Positions 9,202 through 18,381 are shown, counted from the first letter of the stretch. The stretch: 39,061 nucleotides of DNA from GCA-2746365 sp964651445 (GCA_964651445.1 CAZYYW010000009.1:1-39061); one strand, 5' to 3'. Notes: generated from the letters alone by a model not told the origin. Program-made: numbers and translations.

Positions 9202-9430
9202 AGTTTCAGGCTTGTGTCGAGATGATAGGTTAGATCAAGTATAGTAAAGTAACGCTAAACTAGGTGTAATACAACCTGTTTGCCAGTAATTATAACTATA
9301 GATAACCTCTATTATTAGAGGCGTTCTAAACTGGATGAAAGGAATATCCCTTATCCGGCGCGCCAATACGTGCGAAATGGTGCTAATCGGGTTAAAAGCA
9401 GGTTTTTTGTGCTTGCTTTATAATGAAGTG

Positions 9431-11473
9431 ATGAATTCAAACAAAAACACCAATAGCCAAACCTTTTTTCGATTTTTGATGAAACCGTTGGATTTAGGTT
9501 TTACACAGCTCCGGAATCGTACAGTCATGGGCTCGATGCATACCGGCCTTGAAGAACAGTGGTTCGGTTTTGCTAAATTAGCAAAATTTTACGCAGAACG
9601 CGCCGAAGCCGGTGTTGCTTTAATCGTGACAGGGGGGATCTCGCCGACCTTTAGTGGTCGTTTGTCACCGTTTGCGTCGCAGTTTAGTGGCTGGTGGCAA
9701 GTTGCCAAACATCGAAAACTAGTAGCAGCGGTTCATGCCCATGAGGCAAAAATCTGCTTGCAGATTTTACATGCCGGCCGTTATGCCTACCACCCATTTG
9801 CCGTCGCGCCCTCAGCAATTAAGTCGCCTATCTCTCCCTATGCACCTACTGCCTTAAGCCACAAAAAAATCCTGAAGCTAATTAAAGCATATGCGAATAC
9901 GGCAAGGCTGGCAAAAAAGGCGGGATATGACGGCGTCGAGATTATGGGATCGGAAGGCTATCTGATTAATGAGTTCGTCTGTAGCAATACCAACCAGCGG
10001 CAAGATGAATGGGGTGGTTCATTTGAAAACCGCATCCGATTTTCGCTGGAAGTGATTCAGGCAACGCGGCGGGCAGTGGGTGAGAATTTTATTATTATTT
10101 ATCGTTTGTCGATGTTGGATCTACACAAAGACGGTAGTAGCTGGCCGGAAATAGAACAACATGCTAAAAGGGTGGAGAAGGCGGGTGCCAATATAATCAA
10201 TACCGGTATTGGCTGGCATGAAGTCAGAATACCGACCATTGCATCTGTGGTGCCCGAAGCGGCTTTTACCTGGGTGACCAAAAAACTGAAGCAAGTGGTC
10301 AATATTCCATTGATCACTTCCAACCGCATTAATAGCCCCGAACTTGCTGAGAGTTGTCTGCAAAACGGTGATGCCGATATGATTTCCATGGCAAGGCCTT
10401 TTTTGGCAGACAGTCAGTTTGTGCAAAAAGCCATGAATAATCAGTCGCATCTGATCAACAAATGCATTGCCTGTAATCAAGGCTGCCTTGATCGTGTATT
10501 CAAACAAATGCGCGCGACATGTATGGTCAACCCGCGAGCAGCATATGAAGTTGAATACCCAGCGGGCAAAGCCGATCAAGTGAAAACGATTATTGTGGTT
10601 GGCTTAGGTGTGGCAGGATTGTCATGCGCTTATTATGCAGCAATGCGTGGACATCATGTTATTGCGTATGATGCAAAAAACCTTGGTGGGCAATTTAATC
10701 TGGCAAGTGAAATTCCTGGCAAAGAAATTTACAGTGAAACCATTCGTTACTACGAGGCGCAACTTTCGATTTTAAATGTTGAAATACACCGTAATCATAA
10801 GGCTGATTTTGAAGATTTACGGGATGTTTATGCCGATGCTATCGTGTTTGCAACAGGTGTTACGCCCAGAAAACTGACACTCGAAGGTATCGATCATTTT
10901 TCAGTGATGGATTATGAAACCGCAATCAACAACAAAGACACCATGAAAAACAGAGTGGCTATTATTGGTGCAGGCGGCATAGGTTTTGATATGGCAGAAA
11001 TGTTAATGCACAACAAAGTGGAAGATGAGACTAATCGATGGCTGACGGATTGGGGAATTGACAAACACTATGCTAATCGCGGTGGCTTGCTGGCAGAAGA
11101 AGTGAAATATGAAAGTCAGCGAGTGGTTTATCTGTTGCAGCGAAAGAAAGAAAAGCTAGGAAAAAATCTGGCAAGGACAACAGGCTGGATACGTCGCCTG
11201 ACCTTGCGCAAAGCCGGTGTAAAAATGTTGTCTGACCTGCGTTATGAAAAGATTGATGACTTCGGTCTGCATATTATTCAGCAGGGGAAAAAACAAACGC
11301 TGGCGGTTGACCACGTTATTATCTGCGCCGGACAGGAATCAGAGAGCAGCTTGTATCAGCAACTAAAAGATATAGGGCAACCGGTACACATTATTGGCGG
11401 CGCTAAAAAAGCAGCGGAACTTGATGCGGAAACAGCGATCAGAGAAGGCATGATTCTAGCGTATACCTTTTAG
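9431..11473 (+). CDS. fadH: 2,4-dienoyl-CoA reductase, FadH type
   Basis: 680 aa from ATG 9431. The frame is open back to ATG 9335, but the FadH family begins just before LDLGFTQLRNR, so the shorter start is preferred. The N-terminal old-yellow-enzyme barrel carries NRTVMGSMHTGLEE, AGYDGVEIMGSEGYLINEF and IIYRLSMLDL. A [4Fe-4S] cluster is bound by Cys345, Cys348, Cys352 and Cys364 (CIACNQGC...C), with the same spacing as E. coli. The C-terminal half has two dinucleotide folds (VVGLGVAGLSCAYYAA and VAIIGAGGIGFDMAEML) for FAD and NADPH. It reduces 2,4-dienoyl-CoA in beta-oxidation of unsaturated fatty acids. The next gene starts one base after its stop. Other OYE/TMADH-like enzymes are close relatives, but the sequence follows FadH throughout. 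Confidence 0.93.
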   Translation: MNSNKNTNSQTFFRFLMKPLDLGFTQLRNRTVMGSMHTGLEEQWFGFAKLAKFYAERAEAGVALIVTGGISPTFSGRLSPFASQFSGWWQVAKHRKLVAAVHAHEAKICLQILHAGRYAYHPFAVAPSAIKSPISPYAPTALSHKKILKLIKAYANTARLAKKAGYDGVEIMGSEGYLINEFVCSNTNQRQDEWGGSFENRIRFSLEVIQATRRAVGENFIIIYRLSMLDLHKDGSSWPEIEQHAKRVEKAGANIINTGIGWHEVRIPTIASVVPEAAFTWVTKKLKQVVNIPLITSNRINSPELAESCLQNGDADMISMARPFLADSQFVQKAMNNQSHLINKCIACNQGCLDRVFKQMRATCMVNPRAAYEVEYPAGKADQVKTIIVVGLGVAGLSCAYYAAMRGHHVIAYDAKNLGGQFNLASEIPGKEIYSETIRYYEAQLSILNVEIHRNHKADFEDLRDVYADAIVFATGVTPRKLTLEGIDHFSVMDYETAINNKDTMKNRVAIIGAGGIGFDMAEMLMHNKVEDETNRWLTDWGIDKHYANRGGLLAEEVKYESQRVVYLLQRKKEKLGKNLARTTGWIRRLTLRKAGVKMLSDLRYEKIDDFGLHIIQQGKKQTLAVDHVIICAGQESESSLYQQLKDIGQPVHIIGGAKKAAELDAETAIREGMILAYTF

Positions 11474-11474
11474 T

Positions 11475-13535
11475 ATGAAAGTTTGCTTTGCCTTGCTGTT
11501 GACATCTCTGCTGTTGGTATCGGCAAGTAAGAGTGTCGCGCAAAACATGCCGCAGTTAACAATAACCGATGTTATGCAACAAGCTGCGGTGCAGGCAAAA
11601 AAGCAAGACCGTCAAGCGAACCGATTAATCTACGAATCCAGCCCCTATCTATTGCAGCATGCTTACAACCCCGTAGACTGGTTCGCCTGGGGTGATGAAG
11701 CCTTTGCCCGAGCAAAAAAAGAAAACAAACCCATATTTTTGTCTATTGGTTATTCAACCTGTCATTGGTGCCACGTAATGGCGCATGAATCATTTGAGAA
11801 TGACGAAATTGCCAAAATACTAAACACACATTTTATTTCCATAAAGGTTGACCGCGAACAACGTCCCGATATTGATGCCGTCTATCTGTCTGCAACACAA
11901 TTGATTAATGGCAGTGGCGGTTGGCCAATGAGCGTTTTTCTGGATAATCAATTACGACCTTTTCACGCGGCAACTTACTACCCACCCTTTTCCAGTGAAA
12001 ATAGAACCGGCTTAAAAGATATTTTGCTAAAAATAAACGAACTTTGGTTGCATCAGCCTGAACAGATTAAACAGGTGGCAATGAATGTAACGCAACGTAT
12101 TACCACACAGGCAGACGATACTGCAGAATCTGAAATGCTGGCGGCAGACATAAATGACCGAGCGTTGTTTTACATTACTGAAATTTATGATGAAGACATG
12201 GGTGGTTTTAGTGTGGCACCGAAGTTTCCCCGCCCTGGTATTTTCGCCTTTTTGAATCAACTTAGTGTAAATGGAGGATATGGCGCAGGCGAGAAAACAT
12301 TTATATCGCCGCGTGAAATGATGAAGACGACTCTTGAGGCTATGGCAGCAGGTGGTATTTATGATCAGCTAGGGGGTGGTTTTCACCGTTACTCTGTGGA
12401 TGAAAACTGGCAGGTGCCACATTTTGAAAAAATGTTATACAGTCAGGGGTTAATGGTAATGGCGTATAGTGATTTTTATCAGGTAGAAGCATTGCCCCTG
12501 TTTAAAGACGTGGTGTTTGAAACATTGGCATTTGTTCAGTTGGAAATGCAATCACCGGCTGGCGGTTTTTATTCAGCGCTGGATGCGGTTAGTGAACGCC
12601 ATGATAAACCTGGGCAACGCGGTGAAGGTGCTTATTATTTGTGGTCACAGGCAGAGTTAAAGGCCGCGCTTTCTGCCGCTGAATTTTCTTTTGTGAGTCA
12701 ATATTTTCACATCAACACAGAAGGCAATATTTTTTCTGACCCACAAGACGAATTCACCGATTTAAATATTTTCCATATTGATGATGAATTCAGGAATCGA
12801 AAGCTCACTGCGCAAGAGAACATTTGGCTGCAATCCAGTAAAAATAAATTAAATAAAATTCGGCAATTGCGACCAAGACCACCACTAGACGACAAAATCA
12901 TCACCGCCTGGAATGGCATGATGTTGACAGCCTTTGCGCGCGCGTCGCGGGTATTTAATAAGCCGGAATATTTAGTGCAAGCAAAACAAACGGCAAGCTT
13001 CATTAAAACGCATTTGTATAATGATAGTAACGGCAAGCTCTACCGTTTATATCGTCAGCACAACCGGCAAGCGCAGATAGACAGCGCCGAACGCGCAGCA
13101 GCCACATTGGCAGATTATGTCTGGCTGATTTATGGATTGTTGGAAATTAATAATACGAGTGATGAACAGCAGTGGTTGGAATGGGCATGGGCTTTGCAGA
13201 AAAAACAGGATGAATTATTTTACGATAAAAATTCATCCGCTTATTTTGAATCAATAGCAAACGATACCAGCCTGTTGTTCCGTTCAAAAAGCATTGTTGA
13301 TGGTGCATTACCATCGGCAAATGCCATCGCGCTGTCCAATCTACGGCAACTGTCTGAATTGGCAAAAACCGAAATATTGAAAAAGACATTGAGTGCGCGT
13401 GCAGATGCTCTGCTGAACAGTTTTGCAAAAACGATAAATGAAAACCCAGCTGCTGCAGCCATGCTGCTGTCAATAGAAGCTGGGGCAATTAATAAAGGTG
13501 CCCCTAGGTCTAAAACGGGTTTGAATCAGTTTTAA
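11475..13535 (+). CDS. DUF255 thioredoxin-fold protein (YyaL/SSP411-like), exported
   Basis: 686 aa. The N-terminus (MKVCFALLLTSLLLVSASKSVAQ) looks like a signal peptide, unlike many cytoplasmic relatives. The DUF255/thioredoxin-like domain follows: YESSPYLLQHAYNPVDWFAW, FLSIGYSTCHWCHVM with the CxxC pair Cys96/Cys99, VDREQRPDIDAVY and SGGWPMSVFLD. The rest is an alpha/alpha-barrel region like N-acylglucosamine 2-epimerase and cellulase folds (GGGFHRYSVDENWQVPHFEKMLY, DDKIITAWNGMML). Family function is not established; a disulfide or redox role is inferred. The ATG follows the fadH stop by one base, so translation is probably coupled. Length is typical of the family. Confidence 0.88.
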   Translation: MKVCFALLLTSLLLVSASKSVAQNMPQLTITDVMQQAAVQAKKQDRQANRLIYESSPYLLQHAYNPVDWFAWGDEAFARAKKENKPIFLSIGYSTCHWCHVMAHESFENDEIAKILNTHFISIKVDREQRPDIDAVYLSATQLINGSGGWPMSVFLDNQLRPFHAATYYPPFSSENRTGLKDILLKINELWLHQPEQIKQVAMNVTQRITTQADDTAESEMLAADINDRALFYITEIYDEDMGGFSVAPKFPRPGIFAFLNQLSVNGGYGAGEKTFISPREMMKTTLEAMAAGGIYDQLGGGFHRYSVDENWQVPHFEKMLYSQGLMVMAYSDFYQVEALPLFKDVVFETLAFVQLEMQSPAGGFYSALDAVSERHDKPGQRGEGAYYLWSQAELKAALSAAEFSFVSQYFHINTEGNIFSDPQDEFTDLNIFHIDDEFRNRKLTAQENIWLQSSKNKLNKIRQLRPRPPLDDKIITAWNGMMLTAFARASRVFNKPEYLVQAKQTASFIKTHLYNDSNGKLYRLYRQHNRQAQIDSAERAAATLADYVWLIYGLLEINNTSDEQQWLEWAWALQKKQDELFYDKNSSAYFESIANDTSLLFRSKSIVDGALPSANAIALSNLRQLSELAKTEILKKTLSARADALLNSFAKTINENPAAAAMLLSIEAGAINKGAPRSKTGLNQF

Positions 13536-13569
13536 TCTTTAGGACGCAGGAATACAGTAAAATACCCAA

Positions 13570-14553
13570 ATGCTGTCACGAACCGTATCAATCGCGCCGA
13601 TGATGGGCTGGACTGACCGCCATGCCCGTTACTTTCTGCGCTTGATTACAAAACATTCTTTGCTTTATACCGAAATGGTTAATACCGGTGCTTTATTGAA
13701 TAACCAACAAACGGTGGGCAGTCAAAAAAGATTGCTGGCGCACCATGCCGCCGAACATCCACTGGCATTGCAGCTTGGTGGCAGTGATCCGCAAGCACTG
13801 GCGCAATGTGCTCTGATGGCTGAAGATGCTGGATTTGATGAAGTCAATCTTAATGTCGGTTGCCCTAGTGATCGTGTCAAATCGGGAAATTTTGGTGCTT
13901 GCTTGATGGCGAACCCTGATTTGGTGGCACGCAGTGTGGTGGCGATGAAAGAAAAAGTTTCTATTCCGATAACCGTTAAATGCCGAATAGGAATTGACGA
14001 TATGGAGGATTACGCATCCTTGGATCACTTCATTGAGGTAGTAGCGGCCGGCGGTTGTGATACTTTTGTTGTGCATGCTAGAAAAGCTTGGCTGCAAGGA
14101 CTAAGTCCAAAACAGAACCGCGAAGTTCCACCGCTAAAATATGATTATGTACATCGTCTTAAGAGTGAAAAACCGGAATTAACCATTGTTATCAATGGTG
14201 GTATCAAAAATATTGTTACAGTGCGCGAACAACTAACGCATGTGGATGGTGTGATGATCGGGCGTGAGGCTTATTACAATCCTTATATTTTGGCTGTTGT
14301 CGATCAGGAGATTTACGGTGATGAGAATGCCACACTAAAACACCGTAAAGAAATTGTTGAGCAGATGTGTGATTATATTGATGCTGAATTAAAAAATGGC
14401 ACACGCTTGCATTCTATTAGTCGGCATATGCTGGGTTTGTTTCAAGGCTGTCATGGCGCACGTGCTTGGCGCCGAACTTTGAGTGAAAATGCTCATGTAG
14501 AGGGAGCCGGCAGCTCGGTTGTAAAGGCAGCATTGGCTCATGTTCAGGTCTAA
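13570..14553 (+). CDS. dusA: tRNA-dihydrouridine synthase A
   Basis: 327 aa, the usual DusA length. It has the FMN barrel start SIAPMMGWTDRHARYFLRL, LQLGGSDP, the catalytic loop EVNLNVGCPSDRV with Cys98, VKCRIGIDD, FVVHARKAWLQGLSPKQNR, VINGGIK and GVMIGREAYYNPY. HARKAWLxGLSPKxNR is typical of DusA, which makes dihydrouridine at positions 20/20a of tRNA. The ATG is 34 bases after the DUF255 gene, in the same direction, so it may be co-transcribed with fadH and that gene. It ends 35 bases before the convergent DUF3187 gene. Confidence 0.94.
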   Translation: MLSRTVSIAPMMGWTDRHARYFLRLITKHSLLYTEMVNTGALLNNQQTVGSQKRLLAHHAAEHPLALQLGGSDPQALAQCALMAEDAGFDEVNLNVGCPSDRVKSGNFGACLMANPDLVARSVVAMKEKVSIPITVKCRIGIDDMEDYASLDHFIEVVAAGGCDTFVVHARKAWLQGLSPKQNREVPPLKYDYVHRLKSEKPELTIVINGGIKNIVTVREQLTHVDGVMIGREAYYNPYILAVVDQEIYGDENATLKHRKEIVEQMCDYIDAELKNGTRLHSISRHMLGLFQGCHGARAWRRTLSENAHVEGAGSSVVKAALAHVQV

Positions 14554-14588
14554 TATGCTGGTTTAATATTATTTAGATTTGATGGCAA

Positions 14589-15644
14589 CTAACAGTTTGA
14601 GGTGTAGTGTCGCCAGCTAATGATAAAGCTGACATCCGGCGAAGCCTCCACTTTTATATCTTCACTCAAGGCAAAATCTAACTGGTTACACGAATTGATA
14701 TTGATGCTGCCGCCAAAAGTCAGAAAATAGCTGTCACCTAATATCTTTAACTCACTGTGCTGATAATAACTGCTATGCCCTTGCAGTTGCAGCTTTAAAT
14801 CAATGCTTTCGCTAACTGACCAGCCCAGCATAGCGTGGCCGTAGAATGCATAATCTGATAACGGCATGTGCTGGTAATGGTTAGCGCCTAAAACCACCGC
14901 GCCAGCATTCACATTAAGCATCCAGTGATCAGACAGTCGCTGGTTGATTGCCAGCCAAGCAGCAATATCAATAGCACCATTACTGCTTAGTTTGGCCTCA
15001 TTGCCAGTGGGTAGTTTTAAACTTGACCATAAACTAAGTGTTGTGTTGTTGTTTTGCAGTAATGACCGCGCTACTGCGATTTGGATATCACCCAGTGTGC
15101 TGTTTGAATCATCAAACTCAAGCTGCGTCTGAGATTGATTGCTATAGCGAATGGTGTATCGGTTGTCTTCAACAAACGGTCGATTGGCGCGCGGCATGCC
15201 AAAGAATTGATGCCAGTTGTCAATCGGTGAATCCCACAATCCACCAGTTTGATGAATGACGGGGATATCAATTTTTATATTCCACTGTGTGTTAATACCG
15301 TACTGATAGGATAAATTAAACCGGTAGGCTTCGTAGTCGAGGTAAATATGTTCCTGATTGATACTTTCAATATTCAGTGTATTGGTAATAACCAGACTAC
15401 TCGACCATAGGCTCTGCGATTTTTTAAGTAAGCTGGCGTTGGTTGGTAGTGCCTGACCGTGGATGAGATTAAACAGGTTTTGATCGCGAGTATCAAAAGG
15501 CTGAAAAGCGGTTGCCGGGCTTGCTGCAATGAGTTGGCTGCTTAAGCACAAGTAAATACACACGGCTATTTTTATTGCTGGCGCTATCTGAGTGTTAGGG
15601 CTAGAAAATTGGATGTTGCGGGGTGTGGATGTCAGTCGATTCAT
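14589..15644 (-). CDS. DUF3187-like outer-membrane beta-barrel protein
   Basis: 351 aa. A hydrophobic segment near residues 25-41 (IKIAVCIYLCLSSQLIAA) acts as a signal peptide, preceded by a longer polar N-tail than usual, so the true start may be later. The mature part begins with FQPFDTRDQNLFNLIHG, the DUF3187 signature region, and continues as alternating aromatic/polar beta strands (LDYEAYRFNLSYQYGINTQWNIKIDIPVI, SLWSSLKLPTGNEA). Function is unknown; the fold suggests an outer-membrane barrel. The region before its start leads into the unresolved gap, so its promoter context is lost. Confidence 0.72.
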   Translation of the reverse strand: MNRLTSTPRNIQFSSPNTQIAPAIKIAVCIYLCLSSQLIAASPATAFQPFDTRDQNLFNLIHGQALPTNASLLKKSQSLWSSSLVITNTLNIESINQEHIYLDYEAYRFNLSYQYGINTQWNIKIDIPVIHQTGGLWDSPIDNWHQFFGMPRANRPFVEDNRYTIRYSNQSQTQLEFDDSNSTLGDIQIAVARSLLQNNNTTLSLWSSLKLPTGNEAKLSSNGAIDIAAWLAINQRLSDHWMLNVNAGAVVLGANHYQHMPLSDYAFYGHAMLGWSVSESIDLKLQLQGHSSYYQHSELKILGDSYFLTFGGSININSCNQLDFALSEDIKVEASPDVSFIISWRHYTSNC

Positions 15645-15703
15645 TTTTAATTTATCCGCCTGACAATGCTAGTCTATTATGTTCCATATTGTTTATCCTT
15701 GAA

Positions 15704-15803
15704 NNNNNNNNNNNNNNNNNNNNNNNNNNNNNNNNNNNNNNNNNNNNNNNNNNNNNNNNNNNNNNNNNNNNNNNNNNNNNNNNNNNNNNNNNNNNNNNNN
15801 NNN
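15704..15803. other. Assembly gap (100 N), sequence really missing
   Basis: Exactly 100 N. Unlike the two other gaps in the window, the flanks share no repeated sequence, so real bases of unknown length are absent here. Flanking sequence is non-coding on both sides: the 5' side of the DUF3187 gene and a terminator. Confidence 0.95.
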
Positions 15804-15831
15804 TTGCGTTATACCATTCATCCCTGAATAT

Positions 15832-15869
15832 AAAAACGCCACTGGCGATTAAGCCAGTGGCGTTTTTTA
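15832..15869. terminator. Bidirectional terminator
   Basis: AACGCCACTGG and CCAGTGGCGTT form an 11-bp stem around CGATTAAG, with an A-run before and a T-run after, so it can end transcription from both strands. On the minus strand it would serve the cytochrome c gene, about 120 bases downstream of its stop; on the plus strand, whatever lies in the gap. Confidence 0.85.
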
Positions 15870-15990
15870 TTTCTGAACAAAGACTTCAGAACAGTGCGTC
15901 CAAAGATAGACAGACAGTTTTCGTAGTTACAAAAACGCCTGTTAATTCTATCGAGTGGATAGTAAGTAGGAAGCCGATAGGGCTACCGAC

Positions 15991-16299
15991 TTACTTGAGG
16001 CTTGCGTAGTACGCCGCGAGGTCAGCCATATCGGTATCGCTTAATGGCGCAGATAGTGCATTCATGGTTGGGTCTACGCGGCTTTTATCTTTAAATGCTT
16101 TTAACTGTTTTACGGTGTAAGCGGCATTTTGGCCAGCAAGATTTGGGTAAATGGGTATTGCCGTGATGCCATTCGCACCATGGCAGCCCGCGCAAGAAGC
16201 TGCTTTGGCTTTACCTGCAACCGCATCGCCGGCGATGGCGACGTTTGCACTTGCCGCAAGGAATAAAGCGGATACGGTAGCTAAAAGTTGGTGTTTCAT
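15991..16299 (-). CDS. Small periplasmic class I cytochrome c (c553/c4-like)
   Basis: 102 aa. Signal peptide to about residue 23 (cleavage after NVAIA), then one haem-binding motif CAGCH (Cys36, Cys39, His40) with the GCHGANG context, a proline-rich NLAGQNAAYTVKQLKAF segment and a probable axial Met79 in DPTMNALS. The last helix is DTDMADLAAYYASLK. It is a soluble single-haem electron carrier; length fits cytochrome c553 or one half of a c4. Redox partners are not in the window. A Shine-Dalgarno sequence (TAGGAGAG) sits 8 bases before the ATG. It stands alone, ended by the bidirectional terminator. Confidence 0.92.
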   Translation of the reverse strand: MKHQLLATVSALFLAASANVAIAGDAVAGKAKAASCAGCHGANGITAIPIYPNLAGQNAAYTVKQLKAFKDKSRVDPTMNALSAPLSDTDMADLAAYYASLK

Positions 16300-16681
16300 A
16301 AGGTTACTCTCCTAAATTGATTGGATTTTGCTTAGGTTGTTAAAGCCGAATATTCGGCGTTTTTTGGAAAAGTCATGTAAATTCAATAGTTTGAAAAGAA
16401 ATAAAAAGATGGAGTCTCGATAATAAGGGCTGAATTTTACCTTAAAGTTCAGGAATGTTCCAGCGCACTATTGAACCGGTCGCACGCGGCTTTATAAATA
16501 GCGCCCGGCACTGGTAACGGTAATGACCGAATAATACCGTGTTGAGTATGGTGCCAACACCGCGGTGCTGCTGGCGTGTGTGGCTTGAAAACGCCGGCTG
16601 TGAATCACAGGTGGAGTCGTTCGCGTCAATGGGGTAAAATGCGCGACCTTTTTAGACGGTAACCACTCACGAGGATTAACC
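16300..16681. other. Divergent intergenic region between cytochrome c and rpe
   Basis: This 382-base stretch should hold the promoters of both flanking genes. A perfect 14-bp palindrome GCCGAATATTCGGC (16345-16358) is followed by G and six T, and CTGTGAATCACAG (16598-16610) is another short palindrome. No convincing gene is seen: open frames here are short and lack family resemblance. Confidence 0.5.
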
Positions 16682-17368
16682 ATGGCAGATTTTAAAATAG
16701 CACCATCCATACTTTCAGCAGATTTTGCGATGTTAGGGCCTGAGGTGGACAACGTGCTTGCATCGGGCGCTGATATTGTGCATTTCGACGTTATGGACAA
16801 TCACTATGTACCCAACCTCACCATCGGTCCATTGGTTTGCGAGGCACTGCGTAAGCACGGTGTAACGGCTGATATTGACGTGCATTTAATGGTCAAGCCG
16901 GTTGATCGCGTGATTCCAGACTTTGCCAAAGCCGGCGCAACGTATATTACTTTTCATCCAGAAGCCAGCGACCATATCGACCGCAGCTTGCAGCTTATCC
17001 GCGAATCAGGCTGTAAATCCGGCCTAGTGTTTAACCCAGCGACACCATTGAGCTATCTGGAATATGTGATGGACAAAGTTGACATGATTTTATTGATGTC
17101 AGTGAATCCAGGTTTTGGCGGTCAGTCATTTATTCCTTCAACGCTTGGCAAATTGCGTGAAGTACGCAAAATGATTGATGACTCCGGTTTAGATATTCGC
17201 CTTGAAGTCGATGGTGGCGTCAAAATTGACAATATCTGTGAAATCGCAAAAGCCGGTGCAGACACCTTTGTTGCAGGTTCTGCCATCTTTGGTGGCAAAG
17301 ACGAAAACGATGCAAACCACTACGACACCGTGCTTGCTGCTATGCGTGCAGAATTAGCCAAAGCGTAG
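16682..17368 (+). CDS. rpe: Ribulose-phosphate 3-epimerase
   Basis: 228 aa, close to E. coli Rpe throughout. Motifs are APSILSADFAMLG, VHFDVMDNHYVPNLTIGP (metal ligands His and Asp), IDVHLMVKPVDR, ITFHPEAS, LLMSVNPGFGGQSFIP and LEVDGGVK, the last with a second catalytic Asp. It interconverts ribulose 5-phosphate and xylulose 5-phosphate in the pentose phosphate pathway. The ATG at 16682 follows CACGAGGATTAACC, with a GAGG Shine-Dalgarno. gph begins 3 bases after its stop, so the two form an operon. rpiA, a partner enzyme, lies about 15 kb away. Confidence 0.97.
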   Translation: MADFKIAPSILSADFAMLGPEVDNVLASGADIVHFDVMDNHYVPNLTIGPLVCEALRKHGVTADIDVHLMVKPVDRVIPDFAKAGATYITFHPEASDHIDRSLQLIRESGCKSGLVFNPATPLSYLEYVMDKVDMILLMSVNPGFGGQSFIPSTLGKLREVRKMIDDSGLDIRLEVDGGVKIDNICEIAKAGADTFVAGSAIFGGKDENDANHYDTVLAAMRAELAKA

Positions 17369-17371
17369 ACC

Positions 17372-18046
17372 ATGATGCTGACGCGCCCCGAAATGGTTTT
17401 GATCGATGTTGATGGCACCTTGGTAGACAGTGTGCCAGATTTGGCATTTTGTATTGACGAAATGTTAAAGCAATTAGACATGCCGGTTCGAGGTGAAGCG
17501 GCGGTACGGCACTGGGTAGGCAATGGTGTCGAGCGTCTGGTAAAGCGTGGTTTAATCAACGAATTAAAGGGTGAGCCAGAGCAGGCGTTATACAACAAGG
17601 CAATACCGATTTTTCGTGAATTGTATGCTGCCAATACCTCGGTGCGCAGTCGTTTATACGATGGCGTGCCTGAAGCCATGGAGTTTTTGAAAGCCACCGG
17701 TGTAAAAATTGGCTGCGTCACCAATAAAGCCAGTGAATTCACCTTGCCCATTTTGCAAGACTTGGGCATCAGTGATTATTTTGAAACGGTATTGTGTGGT
17801 GATATGGTCGAGCGCAAAAAACCCGACCCGCTGCCACTCATTATGTCGGCTGAAACTCTGGGTGTAGCACCACAGGCGTCGATGATGTTGGGCGATTCAA
17901 TGAGTGACGTGAAAGCCGCCCGAGCAGCAGAGTTTTCCATTATCTGCATGTCCTACGGGTATAATCACGGTGAAGATATTCGTGACTATCATCCTGATGC
18001 GGTGGTTGATTCGATGGCAGAGATAAAAAATATTGTTGCCTGGTAG
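17372..18046 (+). CDS. gph: Phosphoglycolate phosphatase
   Basis: 224 aa HAD-family phosphatase. Motif I is LIDVDGTLVDS (nucleophile Asp12, acid Asp14), motif II VTNKAS, motif III KKPDPLPL and motif IV MLGDSMSDVKAARAA. A helical cap lies between motifs I and II. Gph removes phosphate from 2-phosphoglycolate formed during DNA repair or oxygenase side reactions. It follows rpe by 3 bases, the usual gammaproteobacterial pair. Two adjacent ATGs (17372, 17375) are possible. It is followed by the repeat element at 18078, so trpE probably has its own promoter. Confidence 0.93.
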   Translation: MMLTRPEMVLIDVDGTLVDSVPDLAFCIDEMLKQLDMPVRGEAAVRHWVGNGVERLVKRGLINELKGEPEQALYNKAIPIFRELYAANTSVRSRLYDGVPEAMEFLKATGVKIGCVTNKASEFTLPILQDLGISDYFETVLCGDMVERKKPDPLPLIMSAETLGVAPQASMMLGDSMSDVKAARAAEFSIICMSYGYNHGEDIRDYHPDAVVDSMAEIKNIVAW

Positions 18047-18077
18047 ATGAAAAGCAGTCGTTGCTATTCTTAAATTT

Positions 18078-18302
18078 GGGTCTATTTCATTTTAAGTGGG
18101 CAATACATCTACTTTTTATAGACACAGAGACCACAGAGTACACAGAGTTATTGTTTATAACGTTTACATAGATTCACCAATCTTGATGCTATTGAGGTTT
18201 ATCTGCAACCCTATAGTAGTGGTGTTAACTTTAAACACGCTCTGTGAACTCTGTGGTCTCTGTGTCTATATCTTTATGCCCACTCGTTATCGCATATAGA
18301 CC
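18078..18302. repeat. MITE-like inverted-repeat element, copy 1
   Basis: A 225-bp element. Outer ends are GGGTCTAT and ATAGACCC. Inside, GTGGGCA and TATAGACACAGAGACCACAGAG recur on the opposite strand near the other end (TGCCCAC; CTCTGTGGTCTCTGTGTCTATA). No transposase frame exists; the short open frame across it is incidental. A second copy lies inverted at 37455-37703, with matching internal sequence (ATTGAGGTTTATC, TAAACACGCTCTGTG). It sits between gph and the trp leader. Confidence 0.88.
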
Positions 18303-18381
18303 CTTAAATTTTTTGGCGAATGTACACTGAGTCGCGACGAAAGACTATTTTTTTTCGTCAACATACACTATTATTCAGCTT

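Noticed and set aside
10121..10579. Minus-strand 152-codon frame opposite fadH
   Set aside because: It lies wholly inside the fadH barrel and cluster region and has no recognisable domain.
13147..13488. Long antisense frames across the DUF255 gene
   Set aside because: They are shadows of a well-supported coding frame and show no motif or ribosome-binding site.
15623..16009. Plus-strand frame spanning the first N block
   Set aside because: It has 34 unknown residues, crosses a terminator and overlaps the end of the cytochrome c gene; no family resemblance.
16598..16610. CTGTGAATCACAG before rpe as a CRP site
   Set aside because: The half sites are separated by one base instead of six, so CRP could not bind both.
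18096..18299. 67-codon frame inside the first MITE-like element
   Set aside because: It translates the inverted repeat arms themselves and is not conserved in frame in the second copy.
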